Shown piece after piece: positions 27,506 to 35,411 of a stretch of 64,000 bases of DNA. Below the pieces are notes generated by a model, which was given only the letters and a program-made list of their open reading frames with translations, was not told the DNA's origin and did no database searches. Numbering within the stretch: position 1 is the first letter of the stretch; each line of letters opens with the position of its first letter. The stretch is from Ruminococcus flavefaciens (GTDB lineage Bacteria > Bacillota > Clostridia > Oscillospirales > Ruminococcaceae): positions 510,973-574,972 of the forward strand of contig NZ_FNWV01000001.1 in NCBI RefSeq assembly GCF_900108555.1, in the 5' to 3' direction. Both the position numbers and the translations under genes were made by a program.

Positions 27506-28246
27506 TCAGCCTTCGTAGATCTTATCGTCATACTTGAAGAATACGAGGTTGATGGTCATATTGCCGTTAAGAGCACGGAGCTCATCAACGAACTTCTTCT
27601 GGTCGATATTGTCAAGAACATCAACGCTGTAGATAAGCTCAAAGAGTGTACCGAAGTTTGTTGTCTTAACTCTTCTGAGCTTGTGGTATGTAGTGTATCT
27701 GCCGAGTACAGGCTCAAATACGCCCTGATAGTCAAGGTTCTCGGGGATAGCGATCTTGAGAGTCATATGTCTCTTCTTGCAGCCGCCGAAGTCTGTCTCG
27801 CTGAGGATAAACATTACAACGCCGAGGATAATGAAGAATACGATAGCAAAGCCGATGTATCCTATTCCGCAGGCTGTACCTGCTGCCATTGCGAAGAAAA
27901 TGTACGCAATATCTTTCGGGTCACCCGCAACGCTTCTGAATCGTACAAGTGTGAATGCACCTGCAAGGCTGAGTGCGCCTGCTGTTGTATTGATAAGTAA
28001 AAGGATAAGTGAAACGATAGTCGGAAGCATTATCATTGTCAGAACGTAGCTCTGAGAATAACCCTCTTTTCTATGAGTTACGATGTAGATAAGGCTTATG
28101 AGGAAACCTATCACAAGAGCTGCGCCAACGCAGAGGAAAAACTCTCCCGCTTTAATAGGTACCAATGAAGTGCTTGTGCCTAAAACCGAATCACTCGACT
28201 CATAGTACTTTGAAAGTACATTTCCGAAAAAACCGTGTTCAAACAT
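27506..28246 (-). CDS. DUF4956 membrane protein
   Basis: A 246-residue protein with about four membrane helices in residues ~35-150 (FFLCVGAALVIGFLISLIYIV, LTMIMLPTIVSLILLLI, a Gly/Ala-rich LSLAGAFTLVRFRSVAGDPKDIAYIFFAMAAG, IGFAIVFFIILGVVMFIL) and a ~95-residue soluble C-terminal domain. The RFRSVAGDPKDIAY loop is the family's signature and resembles MgtC-type membrane proteins. No activity is established. It starts 3 bp after the VTC gene, so the two are translationally linked. Confidence 0.82.
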   Translation of the reverse strand: MFEHGFFGNVLSKYYESSDSVLGTSTSLVPIKAGEFFLCVGAALVIGFLISLIYIVTHRKEGYSQSYVLTMIMLPTIVSLILLLINTTAGALSLAGAFTLVRFRSVAGDPKDIAYIFFAMAAGTACGIGYIGFAIVFFIILGVVMFILSETDFGGCKKRHMTLKIAIPENLDYQGVFEPVLGRYTTYHKLRRVKTTNFGTLFELIYSVDVLDNIDQKKFVDELRALNGNMTINLVFFKYDDKIYEG

Positions 28247-28249
28247 AAA

Positions 28250-29068
28250 TTATACGCTCCTGTTCATAATTACGTTATTATTAACCATTGAGATGCCTGA
28301 TATATAGATCCTTCTTCCTGTTGTCTGCTGAGCACCCTCGATCTGAGTCTTAACAAAATTCTGGTATGCTCTGCCGTACTTTGAGAAGCTGGTCTTGAAT
28401 ATGCCCAGTTCAGACATCTTGCCTACCAGCCAGTCAGGAATAGCGTTTGAGACCTTAACTTCCATAAGTCTCTGGTCTGCGCCGATTATATAATTGCCGT
28501 AGCTCTCATAGTTCAATCCGAGATCATAGCGACGCTCAGTTATCTTTCTGTCAAATGTAAGACGGAAATCGTGATCGTGCTTTCCGAAGAAAGCCTCGCG
28601 CTGATAACTGATGTACTGCTTTGGTGCGATGGGGTAATTGTCAAGGAACACATCAAGCTCTCTGAAGACCTGCTCTGTTATGTACTTATCGAATGCAGGC
28701 TTTGTTCTGTCAGCGAAATACGCATCTGAATCTGCAAGAGTCATTGACACTCTTCTCTTTGTAACAATACCGCCGATCTTTTTCTTTATTTCAAGGAATA
28801 CCTTGTCATCGGGCTTTGCAGGCGAATAGTAGCTGCGAAGTCTGATCTTTTCCTTGTAATAAGGCTTTGAGAGGGACTCTCTTATAAGATAATCGTCCGG
28901 AGTATCATAGTAGATATTGTAGATACCGTACTCCTTACCGCCTATACAGTAATCATCAGGATTCATATACTCCGATATGACCTCCATCAGTCCGTGATAC
29001 TGATCCATATTAAGGAGAAATTTAATTTCTTTTCGAGCAAATGTATTGATTGCCATAACTGCCTCCAT
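28250..29068 (-). CDS. Polyphosphate polymerase (VTC) domain protein
   Basis: About 272 residues spanning one VTC domain, the tunnel-shaped catalytic fold that makes polyphosphate from ATP in yeast Vtc4. The basic and acidic strand motifs that line the tunnel are visible: RKEIKFLL near the start, KIRLRSYY, VFLEIKKKIGG, YQREAFFG, LTFDRKI and LMEVKVSN near the end. It could therefore be active, though bacterial members of this type are uncharacterised to my knowledge. An upstream GTG exists at 29095, but GGAGG eight bases before the ATG at 29068 is the better start. First gene of a three-gene unit with DUF4956 and the beta-helix lipoprotein. Confidence 0.85.
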   Translation of the reverse strand: MEAVMAINTFARKEIKFLLNMDQYHGLMEVISEYMNPDDYCIGGKEYGIYNIYYDTPDDYLIRESLSKPYYKEKIRLRSYYSPAKPDDKVFLEIKKKIGGIVTKRRVSMTLADSDAYFADRTKPAFDKYITEQVFRELDVFLDNYPIAPKQYISYQREAFFGKHDHDFRLTFDRKITERRYDLGLNYESYGNYIIGADQRLMEVKVSNAIPDWLVGKMSELGIFKTSFSKYGRAYQNFVKTQIEGAQQTTGRRIYISGISMVNNNVIMNRSV

Positions 29069-29125
29069 AACGGATACCTCCGCATGGAGTCTCACACTCC
29101 TTTCGTATCATTTGATTACATTATA

Positions 29126-29495
29126 GTAGCCGTTCCTTAAAATAGTCTTAAGTTTGCCACTAATTCACCAAATCTTCATCTCTATTCCACAAAAGGAGAA
29201 TAAAAGCTGTTTTTCGCCTGTAATACGTCCTTTGCGATCACCATACAATGAATTTTTATTTTGGTTATAAGAATTGCCTTGCAGCCAAATAACAATATTT
29301 TGTTTATTATTGTTGAAATATACCATTATTTTGCCATAGGCGTATTGCATTTTTAAGTTAAATCACCCCTTTTGTATATAAAAACAGCAACAATTGAACA
29401 ATAGTCCGCAATAATTGACATAAATGCCGTTATTTCGTTGTTTAGCCGCACATTACTGTTAATAATCTTTGTTAATTGTGAACTATTTTTTAACA
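29126..29495. other. AT-rich intergenic gap; possible short frame only
   Basis: About 370 bp between the VTC promoter area and the AraC gene end. A minus-strand frame 29165-29350 (61 codons) has a poorly spaced AAAGGGG and no recognisable domain, so I do not call it. Two CTTAA repeats 11 bp apart (29136, 29147) lie just upstream of a TATAAT (29125-29120) that may serve the VTC operon. Confidence 0.4.
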
Positions 29496-30272
29496 TCAAA
29501 GCTGCTTTCTGTACTTTGTCGGAGTCACTCCAACAGTTTTCTTGAACTGTCTCATAAAGTGCTCCTCATTGTCATAGCCGCACATGGCTGCCACCTGTGA
29601 TACGGTACAGCCAGTCTCGCTGAGTATCTCCTTGGCTTTTTCGATCTTTCCGCTGATAACATCGGCTATGCAGGACACACCGAATGTCTCGCGGTAAAGG
29701 TGCTGGAAATAGGATCTCGACATATTTACATACGCTGCCATTGTATCAACGTTCCATTTCATCTGAGGATTGCGGTATATTTTTTCTCTCAGCTCTATGA
29801 GCAGCCCGTAATGAGGCTCGGAAGTCTGCACAGTCATATCTCTGTGAACTCCCGCATCGCTTATCTTTACGAGCAGTATCCTCATGAGACTGTCAAGCAT
29901 TTTCAGCCTTCTTGCACCGATAGAATAATACTCCTCGGAAATATTCCGCATAAGTCCGCATATGAACTCTGTATCCGCAAACCTTACAGGACGGTCAAAG
30001 TCAAGTTCAAGAGAGTCCAGAAAATCTTTCTCGTCTCCTGCCTCAAAGCATATCCAGTCACATACCACAGCACATTCATCTGCCGAACATTCCAGAGTGC
30101 GCTCACCGCTGCACAGAAGAAGTGTATTTGCAGGAAGGTGCATATCCGCTCCGTCAATAACTACACGGCTTCTGCTCCTAATGAGCATGAGCATATACTC
30201 ACCGTCAGCCTGCTTTTTCATCACAGTTCCGCTTTTATATATGGAGTTCCAGCCTGTACAGCGTATATTCAC
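29496..30272 (-). CDS. AraC-family transcriptional regulator
   Basis: About 258 residues: an N-terminal ligand-sensing half (cupin-like, SRSRVVIDGADMHLPANTLLLCSG) and a C-terminal pair of helix-turn-helix motifs (WNVDTMAAYVNMSRSYFQHLYRETFG and VSQVAAMCGYDNEEHFMRQFKKTVGVTPTKYRKQ) typical of AraC/XylS. It probably activates sugar-use genes, but none lies beside it. The start is chosen as a GTG at 30272, with GGGAAG seven bases upstream; the open frame reaches 30308 but would overlap the preceding gene. It follows the Mpg gene by four bases, so the two are coupled. Confidence 0.82.
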   Translation of the reverse strand: MNIRCTGWNSIYKSGTVMKKQADGEYMLMLIRSRSRVVIDGADMHLPANTLLLCSGERTLECSADECAVVCDWICFEAGDEKDFLDSLELDFDRPVRFADTEFICGLMRNISEEYYSIGARRLKMLDSLMRILLVKISDAGVHRDMTVQTSEPHYGLLIELREKIYRNPQMKWNVDTMAAYVNMSRSYFQHLYRETFGVSCIADVISGKIEKAKEILSETGCTVSQVAAMCGYDNEEHFMRQFKKTVGVTPTKYRKQL

Positions 30273-30276
30273 ATTA

Positions 30277-30795
30277 TCACTTCCCGTCAGCGATGAACCG
30301 CCATTCAATATCCTTCCAGTAGTCGCCTGCGTAATCTATGCCCACACGGGGCGCAGTCCTTATCTCGGGTCTGTATCCGTCGTCCTCGAACCATATCTCT
30401 TCATTGCCTTTGAGCAGCACACCGTTGAAGCTGCCGTCTATTTGCATTTTTTTGGTAAGCTTTGCAGGTCCGTCAAAACGCTCCCCTGCACGGAGAAGTA
30501 CGCCCTGCGGCTGGTCCTTTTCGCCTGTTATGACATTCATGAGCCAGTGCATACCGTAGCAGAGATACACATAAATGACACCGCTCTCACCGTACAGCAG
30601 CTCGGTACGCTTTGTTCGCCCCTTTGCCGCATGGCAGCCCTTGTCCTCTTCGCCGCGGTAAGCCTCCATCTCAGCGATACGCTCTCGGAGCTCAGTGCCG
30701 TCGGGAAGTCTGTGAACCAGTATCTTCCCCACAAGGTCGGGAGCTACATCAAGTGCATCACGGTGGAAAAACTCCGCATCAAGTCTCTTGTTCAT
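30277..30795 (-). CDS. DNA-3-methyladenine glycosylase (AAG/Mpg type)
   Basis: A ~172-residue base-excision repair glycosylase of the AAG/MPG fold that removes alkylated purines such as 3-methyladenine and hypoxanthine. Characteristic parts are RIAEMEAYRGEEDKGCHAAKGRT with the catalytic-site Glu, VIYVYLCYGMHWLMNVITG and QGVLLRAGE. GAGGG sits seven bases before the ATG at 30795; an ATG at 30801 overlapping the rqcH stop (ATGA) is the alternative. It is translationally coupled to rqcH upstream and to the AraC gene downstream. Confidence 0.9.
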   Translation of the reverse strand: MNKRLDAEFFHRDALDVAPDLVGKILVHRLPDGTELRERIAEMEAYRGEEDKGCHAAKGRTKRTELLYGESGVIYVYLCYGMHWLMNVITGEKDQPQGVLLRAGERFDGPAKLTKKMQIDGSFNGVLLKGNEEIWFEDDGYRPEIRTAPRVGIDYAGDYWKDIEWRFIADGK

Positions 30796-30797
30796 GC

Positions 30798-32549
30798 TCA
30801 TACCCTCAGACTCTGTTCAAGCTCTGCGTCGGGCTTAACAAATGCGGTCTTGTAGTTGGTGAATATTACCTTTCCGGGCTTAGCTCCGGCAGGCTTCTTA
30901 ACGAACTTGGCAAGACAGTAGTCAACGGGAACAAGTCCCGAATTTCTGCCGCTGCTGTTTACTGCCGCTATTATGGCAGCCTCCTCAATGGTCTTGTCTG
31001 GGGGAGTTGCTCCGTCAGTGAGTATAAGCACATGAGAGCCCGTAATAAGCTGTGTATGCAGCCATATGTCGGACTTTTCCGCAAATTTCAGACTGAGCTG
31101 GTCATTCTGCTTGTTGTTGCGTCCCACAAGTATGGTAAAACCATCGCTGGACTTGTATTCCACAGGCGGCAGAGCCTTTGGCGGCTTGGCTTTTCCGCCT
31201 GCATAGCGGACATAGCCCTGCTCACGCAGCTCAAGTCGAAGCTGTATGATATCGTTTTCAGAGGTCGCTCTTGTAAGCGAGTCGAACACGCTTTCAAGGT
31301 ACTGAAGCTCTTCCTCGCCCTTTTGTATCTGCACTGCCAGCTTTTCCTCGGCAGTAACTGATTTCTTGTATTCGTTGTAGTAATGCTGAGCATTCTGTGC
31401 AGGAGTTTTCCTCACATCAAGCTCTATGGTCATCTGCGGACAGCTCTCATCGTAGAAATTCTCCACAGTTGCACTGCTGTCGCCTTTTTGAATACGATAC
31501 ATATTAGCCGAGATAAGGTCGCCGCAGAGCTTTGCGTGTTCTTTGTCAGCGCAGGCGTCGAGTTCCTCACGCTGGGCAGCGATACGCCTTGAAGTACGGT
31601 CAGTCAAATTCATCAGCAGCTTGAAAAGATCATTTGCGCGCTGTTTTGTACGCGCTGCCCTGTCGCGCTCGGAGTAGAAATAGTCCAGCAGCTCCGAGGC
31701 TGTGGGTATTTCCTTTGTGTACATAAGCGTTCCGAACTGTGAAAGGCGGATAAACGAGAAATCCTTCAGCTGTCCTTCCTTGTCGCTTGCCACCGAGAAG
31801 CAGCACTCGCCGTTCTCAAGCTGTCCCTTTGTACGCTTTATGACGAAAAGAAGCCTGTCAAGTTGGTCGCCGTCTATGGTATCGCTTTCGAGATGCGCTC
31901 CCCTGCCTGCAAAGAATGCCCACTCACGGGCGAGTATAGGCGATATGCCCTCGAATATGCGGATAAGAGCCTTTGAAAGCTCCTTTGGCTCGGTACTCCG
32001 CAGCCGCGAAACTATCTCCTCGGGCTCGGCTGTAAGGAAATTCAACCTGTCATCACGGGGCGGCATAGTGTACTTCATTCCCGGAAGCACAAGTCTCTCA
32101 CGGGACATATCCTCGTCAACTCGCTTGATACTGTCGATGACCTTGCCCTCATGGCTGATGATGACAAGGTTTGAACAGCGTCCCATGATCTCGCAGGCAA
32201 GCGTCACTGTGACTACATCGCCAAGCTCGTTGACGCACTCGAAGTCAAAAAAGAGTATTCTTTCCAGTCCGTCCTGCCTGATATCAATGAGCTTACCGCT
32301 GCCGAGACGCTTCCTAAGAAGCATACAGAACATTGGCGGAGTCTGGGGATTATCCACAGTATTTTCAGTTATATGCACCCTCGCACTTCCTGCATTTGAG
32401 GAAATATACAGCTTTTTGCTGCCGCTTCTGGTACGTATGGAAATTATGACCTCCTCACGGGAGGGCTGATGTATCTTTTCGACTCTTCCGCCGATAAGTG
32501 GCAAAAGTTCGTTTCTGACTGCATATAAGAAAGCTCCGTCAAGAGCCAT
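30798..32549 (-). CDS. rqcH: Ribosome quality control factor RqcH (NFACT, FbpA family)
   Basis: A 583-residue NFACT protein: NFACT-N (~1-200, MALDGAFLYAVRNELLPLIGGRVEKIHQP), helix-hairpin-helix and coiled-coil middle (~300-440, ending AVQIQKGEEELQYLESVF), and NFACT-R (~465-575, SSDGFTILVGRNNKQNDQLSLKFAEKSDIWLHT). It binds split 50S subunits carrying peptidyl-tRNA and adds C-terminal alanine tails that mark stalled products for degradation. Its Listeria and Streptococcus relatives were first named fibronectin-binding proteins. AAAGGA precedes the ATG. A palindrome lies inside its predicted promoter. First gene of the rqcH - mpg - araC unit. Confidence 0.94.
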   Translation of the reverse strand: MALDGAFLYAVRNELLPLIGGRVEKIHQPSREEVIISIRTRSGSKKLYISSNAGSARVHITENTVDNPQTPPMFCMLLRKRLGSGKLIDIRQDGLERILFFDFECVNELGDVVTVTLACEIMGRCSNLVIISHEGKVIDSIKRVDEDMSRERLVLPGMKYTMPPRDDRLNFLTAEPEEIVSRLRSTEPKELSKALIRIFEGISPILAREWAFFAGRGAHLESDTIDGDQLDRLLFVIKRTKGQLENGECCFSVASDKEGQLKDFSFIRLSQFGTLMYTKEIPTASELLDYFYSERDRAARTKQRANDLFKLLMNLTDRTSRRIAAQREELDACADKEHAKLCGDLISANMYRIQKGDSSATVENFYDESCPQMTIELDVRKTPAQNAQHYYNEYKKSVTAEEKLAVQIQKGEEELQYLESVFDSLTRATSENDIIQLRLELREQGYVRYAGGKAKPPKALPPVEYKSSDGFTILVGRNNKQNDQLSLKFAEKSDIWLHTQLITGSHVLILTDGATPPDKTIEEAAIIAAVNSSGRNSGLVPVDYCLAKFVKKPAGAKPGKVIFTNYKTAFVKPDAELEQSLRV

Positions 32550-32568
32550 AAGATCATTCCTTTGCTAT

Positions 32569-32596
32569 TTTTTATGTGCAGTTCCACTGCTTTCAA
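32569..32596 (-). promoter_or_regulatory. rqcH promoter with palindrome in the spacer
   Basis: TTGAAA (32596-32591) and TAAAAA (32574-32569) flank a 16-bp spacer. The spacer contains the 13-bp palindrome GCAGTTCCACTGC (32578-32590), a classic repressor position. Confidence 0.5.
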
Positions 32597-32663
32597 CTGA
32601 CTCAGCTATGAGCGTTGATAGTGTTATGTAAATTCAGCAGCATTTATTGCGAGTCATAATCTA

Positions 32664-33482
32664 TCAGATATTGCGATAGACAAGCAACTCGAAATCTGCT
32701 TTTGTTGTTAATTGGTTTATCTGTGACAGCCTTTCCTGCTGCTCACGTCCTGTCCTGTAGTAATAGGGAGTCATGGAAAACAGTGCGTTTATATCCTCCT
32801 GACTGTCAAGATGCATCTCATAGGTCACACGCTTACGGCTCACAAGCTCGAATCCTTCAAGCTCATAGGGCTTGACTTCGTTTTTATACGGCGTATCATA
32901 TATAGCCTGTTTAAGCTCCCAAAGATGCTCCTCTGAGGGTATAGCCATTATCATTATGCCGCCTTTTCTGAGGACTCTCTGAAACTCCTCGCCGCAGTAC
33001 GGCGCAAATAATGTTACCAGCATATCGCATGAGCTGTCTGCGACAGGTATGTGAAAAACGCTTGCGACTGCAAGTTCTGCCGACTTGATGCGCTTTGAAC
33101 AGTACTCGACCGCGGTTTTTGAGATATCAATACCGCAAATCAACGGTTCAACGCCCTTATCTTTCAGCTTATCAATTATTGCTGCTGTGTAATAGCCCTC
33201 ACCGCAGCCTGCATCAATTATGACCGAGCCTTTGAGGTTATCACATACAGCTTCACACAGTGCATCACAAAGTGGCGAATAGTATCCCTTATTCAGAAAA
33301 TCTCGCCTCGCCTGCACCATGAGCTTATTGTCACCGTGGACTGTCTTACCCATATGCTTCGAGAGCAGCAGATTTACATAGCCGCTCCTTGCCCTGTCAA
33401 AGCTGTGTCCCTTATCGCATACGTAGGAATTTCTCGAAAAATCAAGCTTTTTTCCGCACACGGGACATATGAATATACTCAT
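32664..33482 (-). CDS. rlmA: RlmA-type 23S rRNA guanine N1-methyltransferase
   Basis: A 272-residue SAM-dependent enzyme. An N-terminal zinc site (Cys6, Cys9, Cys22, His26 in FICPVCGKKL ... YVCDKGHSFD) is followed by the RlmA linker (ARSGYVNLLLSK) and a Rossmann methyltransferase domain with motif I VIIDAGCGEGYYTAAI (~87-102). The family methylates G745 (RlmA-I) or G748 (RlmA-II) in domain II of 23S rRNA; which one cannot be decided here. GAGGTG precedes the ATG. It lies nine bases after the TrmK-Nif3 fusion, so the two form an RNA-methylation unit. Confidence 0.88.
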   Translation of the reverse strand: MSIFICPVCGKKLDFSRNSYVCDKGHSFDRARSGYVNLLLSKHMGKTVHGDNKLMVQARRDFLNKGYYSPLCDALCEAVCDNLKGSVIIDAGCGEGYYTAAIIDKLKDKGVEPLICGIDISKTAVEYCSKRIKSAELAVASVFHIPVADSSCDMLVTLFAPYCGEEFQRVLRKGGIMIMAIPSEEHLWELKQAIYDTPYKNEVKPYELEGFELVSRKRVTYEMHLDSQEDINALFSMTPYYYRTGREQQERLSQINQLTTKADFELLVYRNI

Positions 33483-33491
33483 ATTCTCACC

Positions 33492-34940
33492 TCAGACGTA
33501 CTCGCAGGGGTCCACAGAAGCTGCTGCGATCTCAATATCGAGCTGTGGGAATTTTTCCTCCAGTACGCGGCGGAGCTCCCATAAAACGATATTTTCCGTG
33601 TGGAAGTGACCGCAGTCAAGGACTGCTATATTACTGTTGTTTGCGTCTATCCATACGTCGTGCTTCACATCACCTGTTATCAGGGCATCGCAGCCCTTTT
33701 CCAAAGCTTCTCCCAGCATAGAGCCGCCCGAACCCGAGCAAAAAGCAATACGCTTTATTTCACCGGTTCTTTTGCTGAGACGAACGAACTCACAGCCGAA
33801 TACCTCCTTACACACTTCTGCGAGCTGCTTTGCAGATACTTCCTGTTCAAGAGTTATTATCCAGCCGAGACTGTTCTCGCCGCCAAGCTCCTCAAAGAGC
33901 TCAGGATCGCCAACAGTTCCGAATTTCTCACTGAGCTTGCTCAGTATAACGCCATTAGTACCGCCCTTTGCTATGTCAAGATTGGTATGCATACAGATAG
34001 CCGCTATCTCACGCTCGATAAGCCTGAACACGGGATCATTCCGAGTTATTCTCTTTCGTGGCTCAAATATAACGGGGTGGTGAGAGATTACGAGCTCAGC
34101 CCCCTTCTCAAAGGCTTCATCTATTACCTTGTTGGTAATATCAAGGGAAAGCATTACCTTGCTGCACTTCATATCGTAATTTTCCACCAGAAGCCCCGAA
34201 TTGTCCCATTTTTCCTGCAAACCGAAGGGGTAAAGGCTGTTGAGGAAACTGTATATATCCGATATCTCGGTAATGTCAGCTCCGCCTTCCATTTTTTGCG
34301 CCAGAGCCGCATAATGTTGACTGCCGTTTTTATCGCCTGCATTTTTCAGCGAAGCACTTATCTTTTCAAGCCTCGCCTTTTCGCGGCTGCGGTATTTCTT
34401 TCCCATCTCATCGTTATCGTCAAAAAAGCCGTACAAAGCATCGCTCTCCGTAAGCTGCTTCCAGTCAGCTGACCTTTCCGCAGTTATAATAACATATATC
34501 TTATCCTTATCCTCTACGGCATATTCCCCTGTTATCTCATACTGATATTCATAGAGCTTTTTGCGAAGAAGCTCTACTTTTGTCATTGGCTGTAGTATAA
34601 ATCTGACATTTTCAGGCTTATCTGCTGTGGAATTACCGATTATCTCAGCGATAGTCTCGCCGCCCATGCCTGCAATAATGATATCGGACACACCGTTAAG
34701 GTCAACATTGTCAAGTCCGTCGGAGAGCACAAGCTCAACGCTGTCCTTTACTCCGTACTTTTCTACAGTATTACGCGCAGCTTCAAGCGGTCCTTCCTTA
34801 ACATCGGAAGCGATGACCTTGCTGCACTTTCCGCTCTTTACCAGTTCAGCCGCGAGGTATGCGTGGTCTGTACCGACATCTACGGCGATGCCCTCGCCGC
34901 TGACAAGCTCTGCAATTTTTTTCAGTCTGTTATCAAGCAT
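33492..34940 (-). CDS. TrmK tRNA m1A22 methyltransferase fused to a Nif3-family metal protein
   Basis: One uninterrupted 482-codon frame holds two proteins that are separate neighbours (trmK/yqfN and yqfO) in Bacillus. Residues ~1-225 are TrmK: VDVGTDHAYLAAELVKSGK, the DIIIAGMGGETIAEII catalytic region and a C-terminal coiled coil. Residues ~226-482 are a Nif3/YbgI-type dinuclear-metal protein with LVISHHPVIFEP (~289), HTNLDIAKGG (~316) and DCGHFHTENIV (~447) supplying metal ligands. The Nif3 half is the short form, without the PII/CutA-like insert of YqfO. TrmK methylates A22 of tRNA; Nif3 activity is unresolved. GAGGTG precedes the ATG. Confidence 0.88.
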   Translation of the reverse strand: MLDNRLKKIAELVSGEGIAVDVGTDHAYLAAELVKSGKCSKVIASDVKEGPLEAARNTVEKYGVKDSVELVLSDGLDNVDLNGVSDIIIAGMGGETIAEIIGNSTADKPENVRFILQPMTKVELLRKKLYEYQYEITGEYAVEDKDKIYVIITAERSADWKQLTESDALYGFFDDNDEMGKKYRSREKARLEKISASLKNAGDKNGSQHYAALAQKMEGGADITEISDIYSFLNSLYPFGLQEKWDNSGLLVENYDMKCSKVMLSLDITNKVIDEAFEKGAELVISHHPVIFEPRKRITRNDPVFRLIEREIAAICMHTNLDIAKGGTNGVILSKLSEKFGTVGDPELFEELGGENSLGWIITLEQEVSAKQLAEVCKEVFGCEFVRLSKRTGEIKRIAFCSGSGGSMLGEALEKGCDALITGDVKHDVWIDANNSNIAVLDCGHFHTENIVLWELRRVLEEKFPQLDIEIAAASVDPCEYV

Positions 34941-34999
34941 TTCTGCACCTCATAAACTCAAAAATAGCGCACTGCACGGCAGTACGCATAAACAAAACC

Positions 35000-35025
35000 A
35001 AGCACAGCCGTTTCCGACTGTGCTT
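35000..35025 (-). terminator. Terminator of the zinc-ribbon gene
   Basis: AAGCACAG and CTGTGCTT arms, followed on the minus strand by GGTTTTGTTT. Confidence 0.75.
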
Positions 35026-35038
35026 TCGGTCTTATCAA

Positions 35039-35314
35039 TTATGCTTCGTTCATCTTTGCAAAGCACTCGCTGCAATAAACAGCTCTTCCTTCCTTTGGCT
35101 CAAAAGGAACTTTTGCTTCGCCGCCGCATGAAGCGCAAGTTGCTGTGTACATAACGCGCTCAGCCTTGCCTGCGTTCTTTCTTGCATCACGACATGATTT
35201 GCATCTCTGTGGCTCATTTACGAAGCCTTTCTCTGCGTAAAATTCCTGTTCACCTGCGGAGAAAATAAACTCCTGACCGCACTCTTTGCAAACTAATGTC
35301 TTGTCTTCGTACAT
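35039..35314 (-). CDS. Two-zinc-ribbon protein (zf-trcl type)
   Basis: A 91-residue protein made of two treble-clef/zinc-ribbon units. The first is LVCKECGQEFIFSAGEQEFYAEKGFVNEPQRCKSCR, matching the probable zinc-binding domain zf-trcl. The second is CASCGGEAKVPFEPKEGRAVYCSECF, the CxxC-x15-20-CxxC module common in Clostridia. Function is unknown; these small proteins are usually thought to bind nucleic acids or protein partners. GAGG lies before the ATG. A tRNA-like sequence and the SigH-like gene lie directly upstream. Confidence 0.82.
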   Translation of the reverse strand: MYEDKTLVCKECGQEFIFSAGEQEFYAEKGFVNEPQRCKSCRDARKNAGKAERVMYTATCASCGGEAKVPFEPKEGRAVYCSECFAKMNEA

Positions 35315-35342
35315 CTTAAATACCTCGCTTAATTATTTCTTC

Positions 35343-35407
35343 GACCACGGTTGGACTTCCACCCACATCTTTGTAAAACAACGCTCTCTGGCTTGAGCTA
35401 CACGGTC
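35343..35407 (-). other. Degenerate tRNA-like sequence
   Basis: Read on the minus strand, the 65 bases start GACCGTG and end CGTGGTC, a 7-bp acceptor-like stem with two G-U pairs. TAGCTCA ... AGAGCG matches the conserved tRNA D-arm. The middle (TTTTACAAA) resembles a Val UAC anticodon loop, but its stem pairs poorly. The T-arm region GGTGGAAGTCC departs from GGTTCGAATCC, and the variable loop is missing. It has no CCA end. It lies 4 bp after the sigma-factor stop. It is either a decayed tRNA gene or a distinct structured leader for the zinc-ribbon gene. Confidence 0.4.
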
Positions 35408-35411
35408 ATAT

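Noticed and set aside
29165..29350. Minus-strand frame of 61 codons between the VTC and AraC genes
   Set aside because: Composition is ordinary, the AAAGGGG is 14 bases from the ATG, and no motif or signal was recognised.
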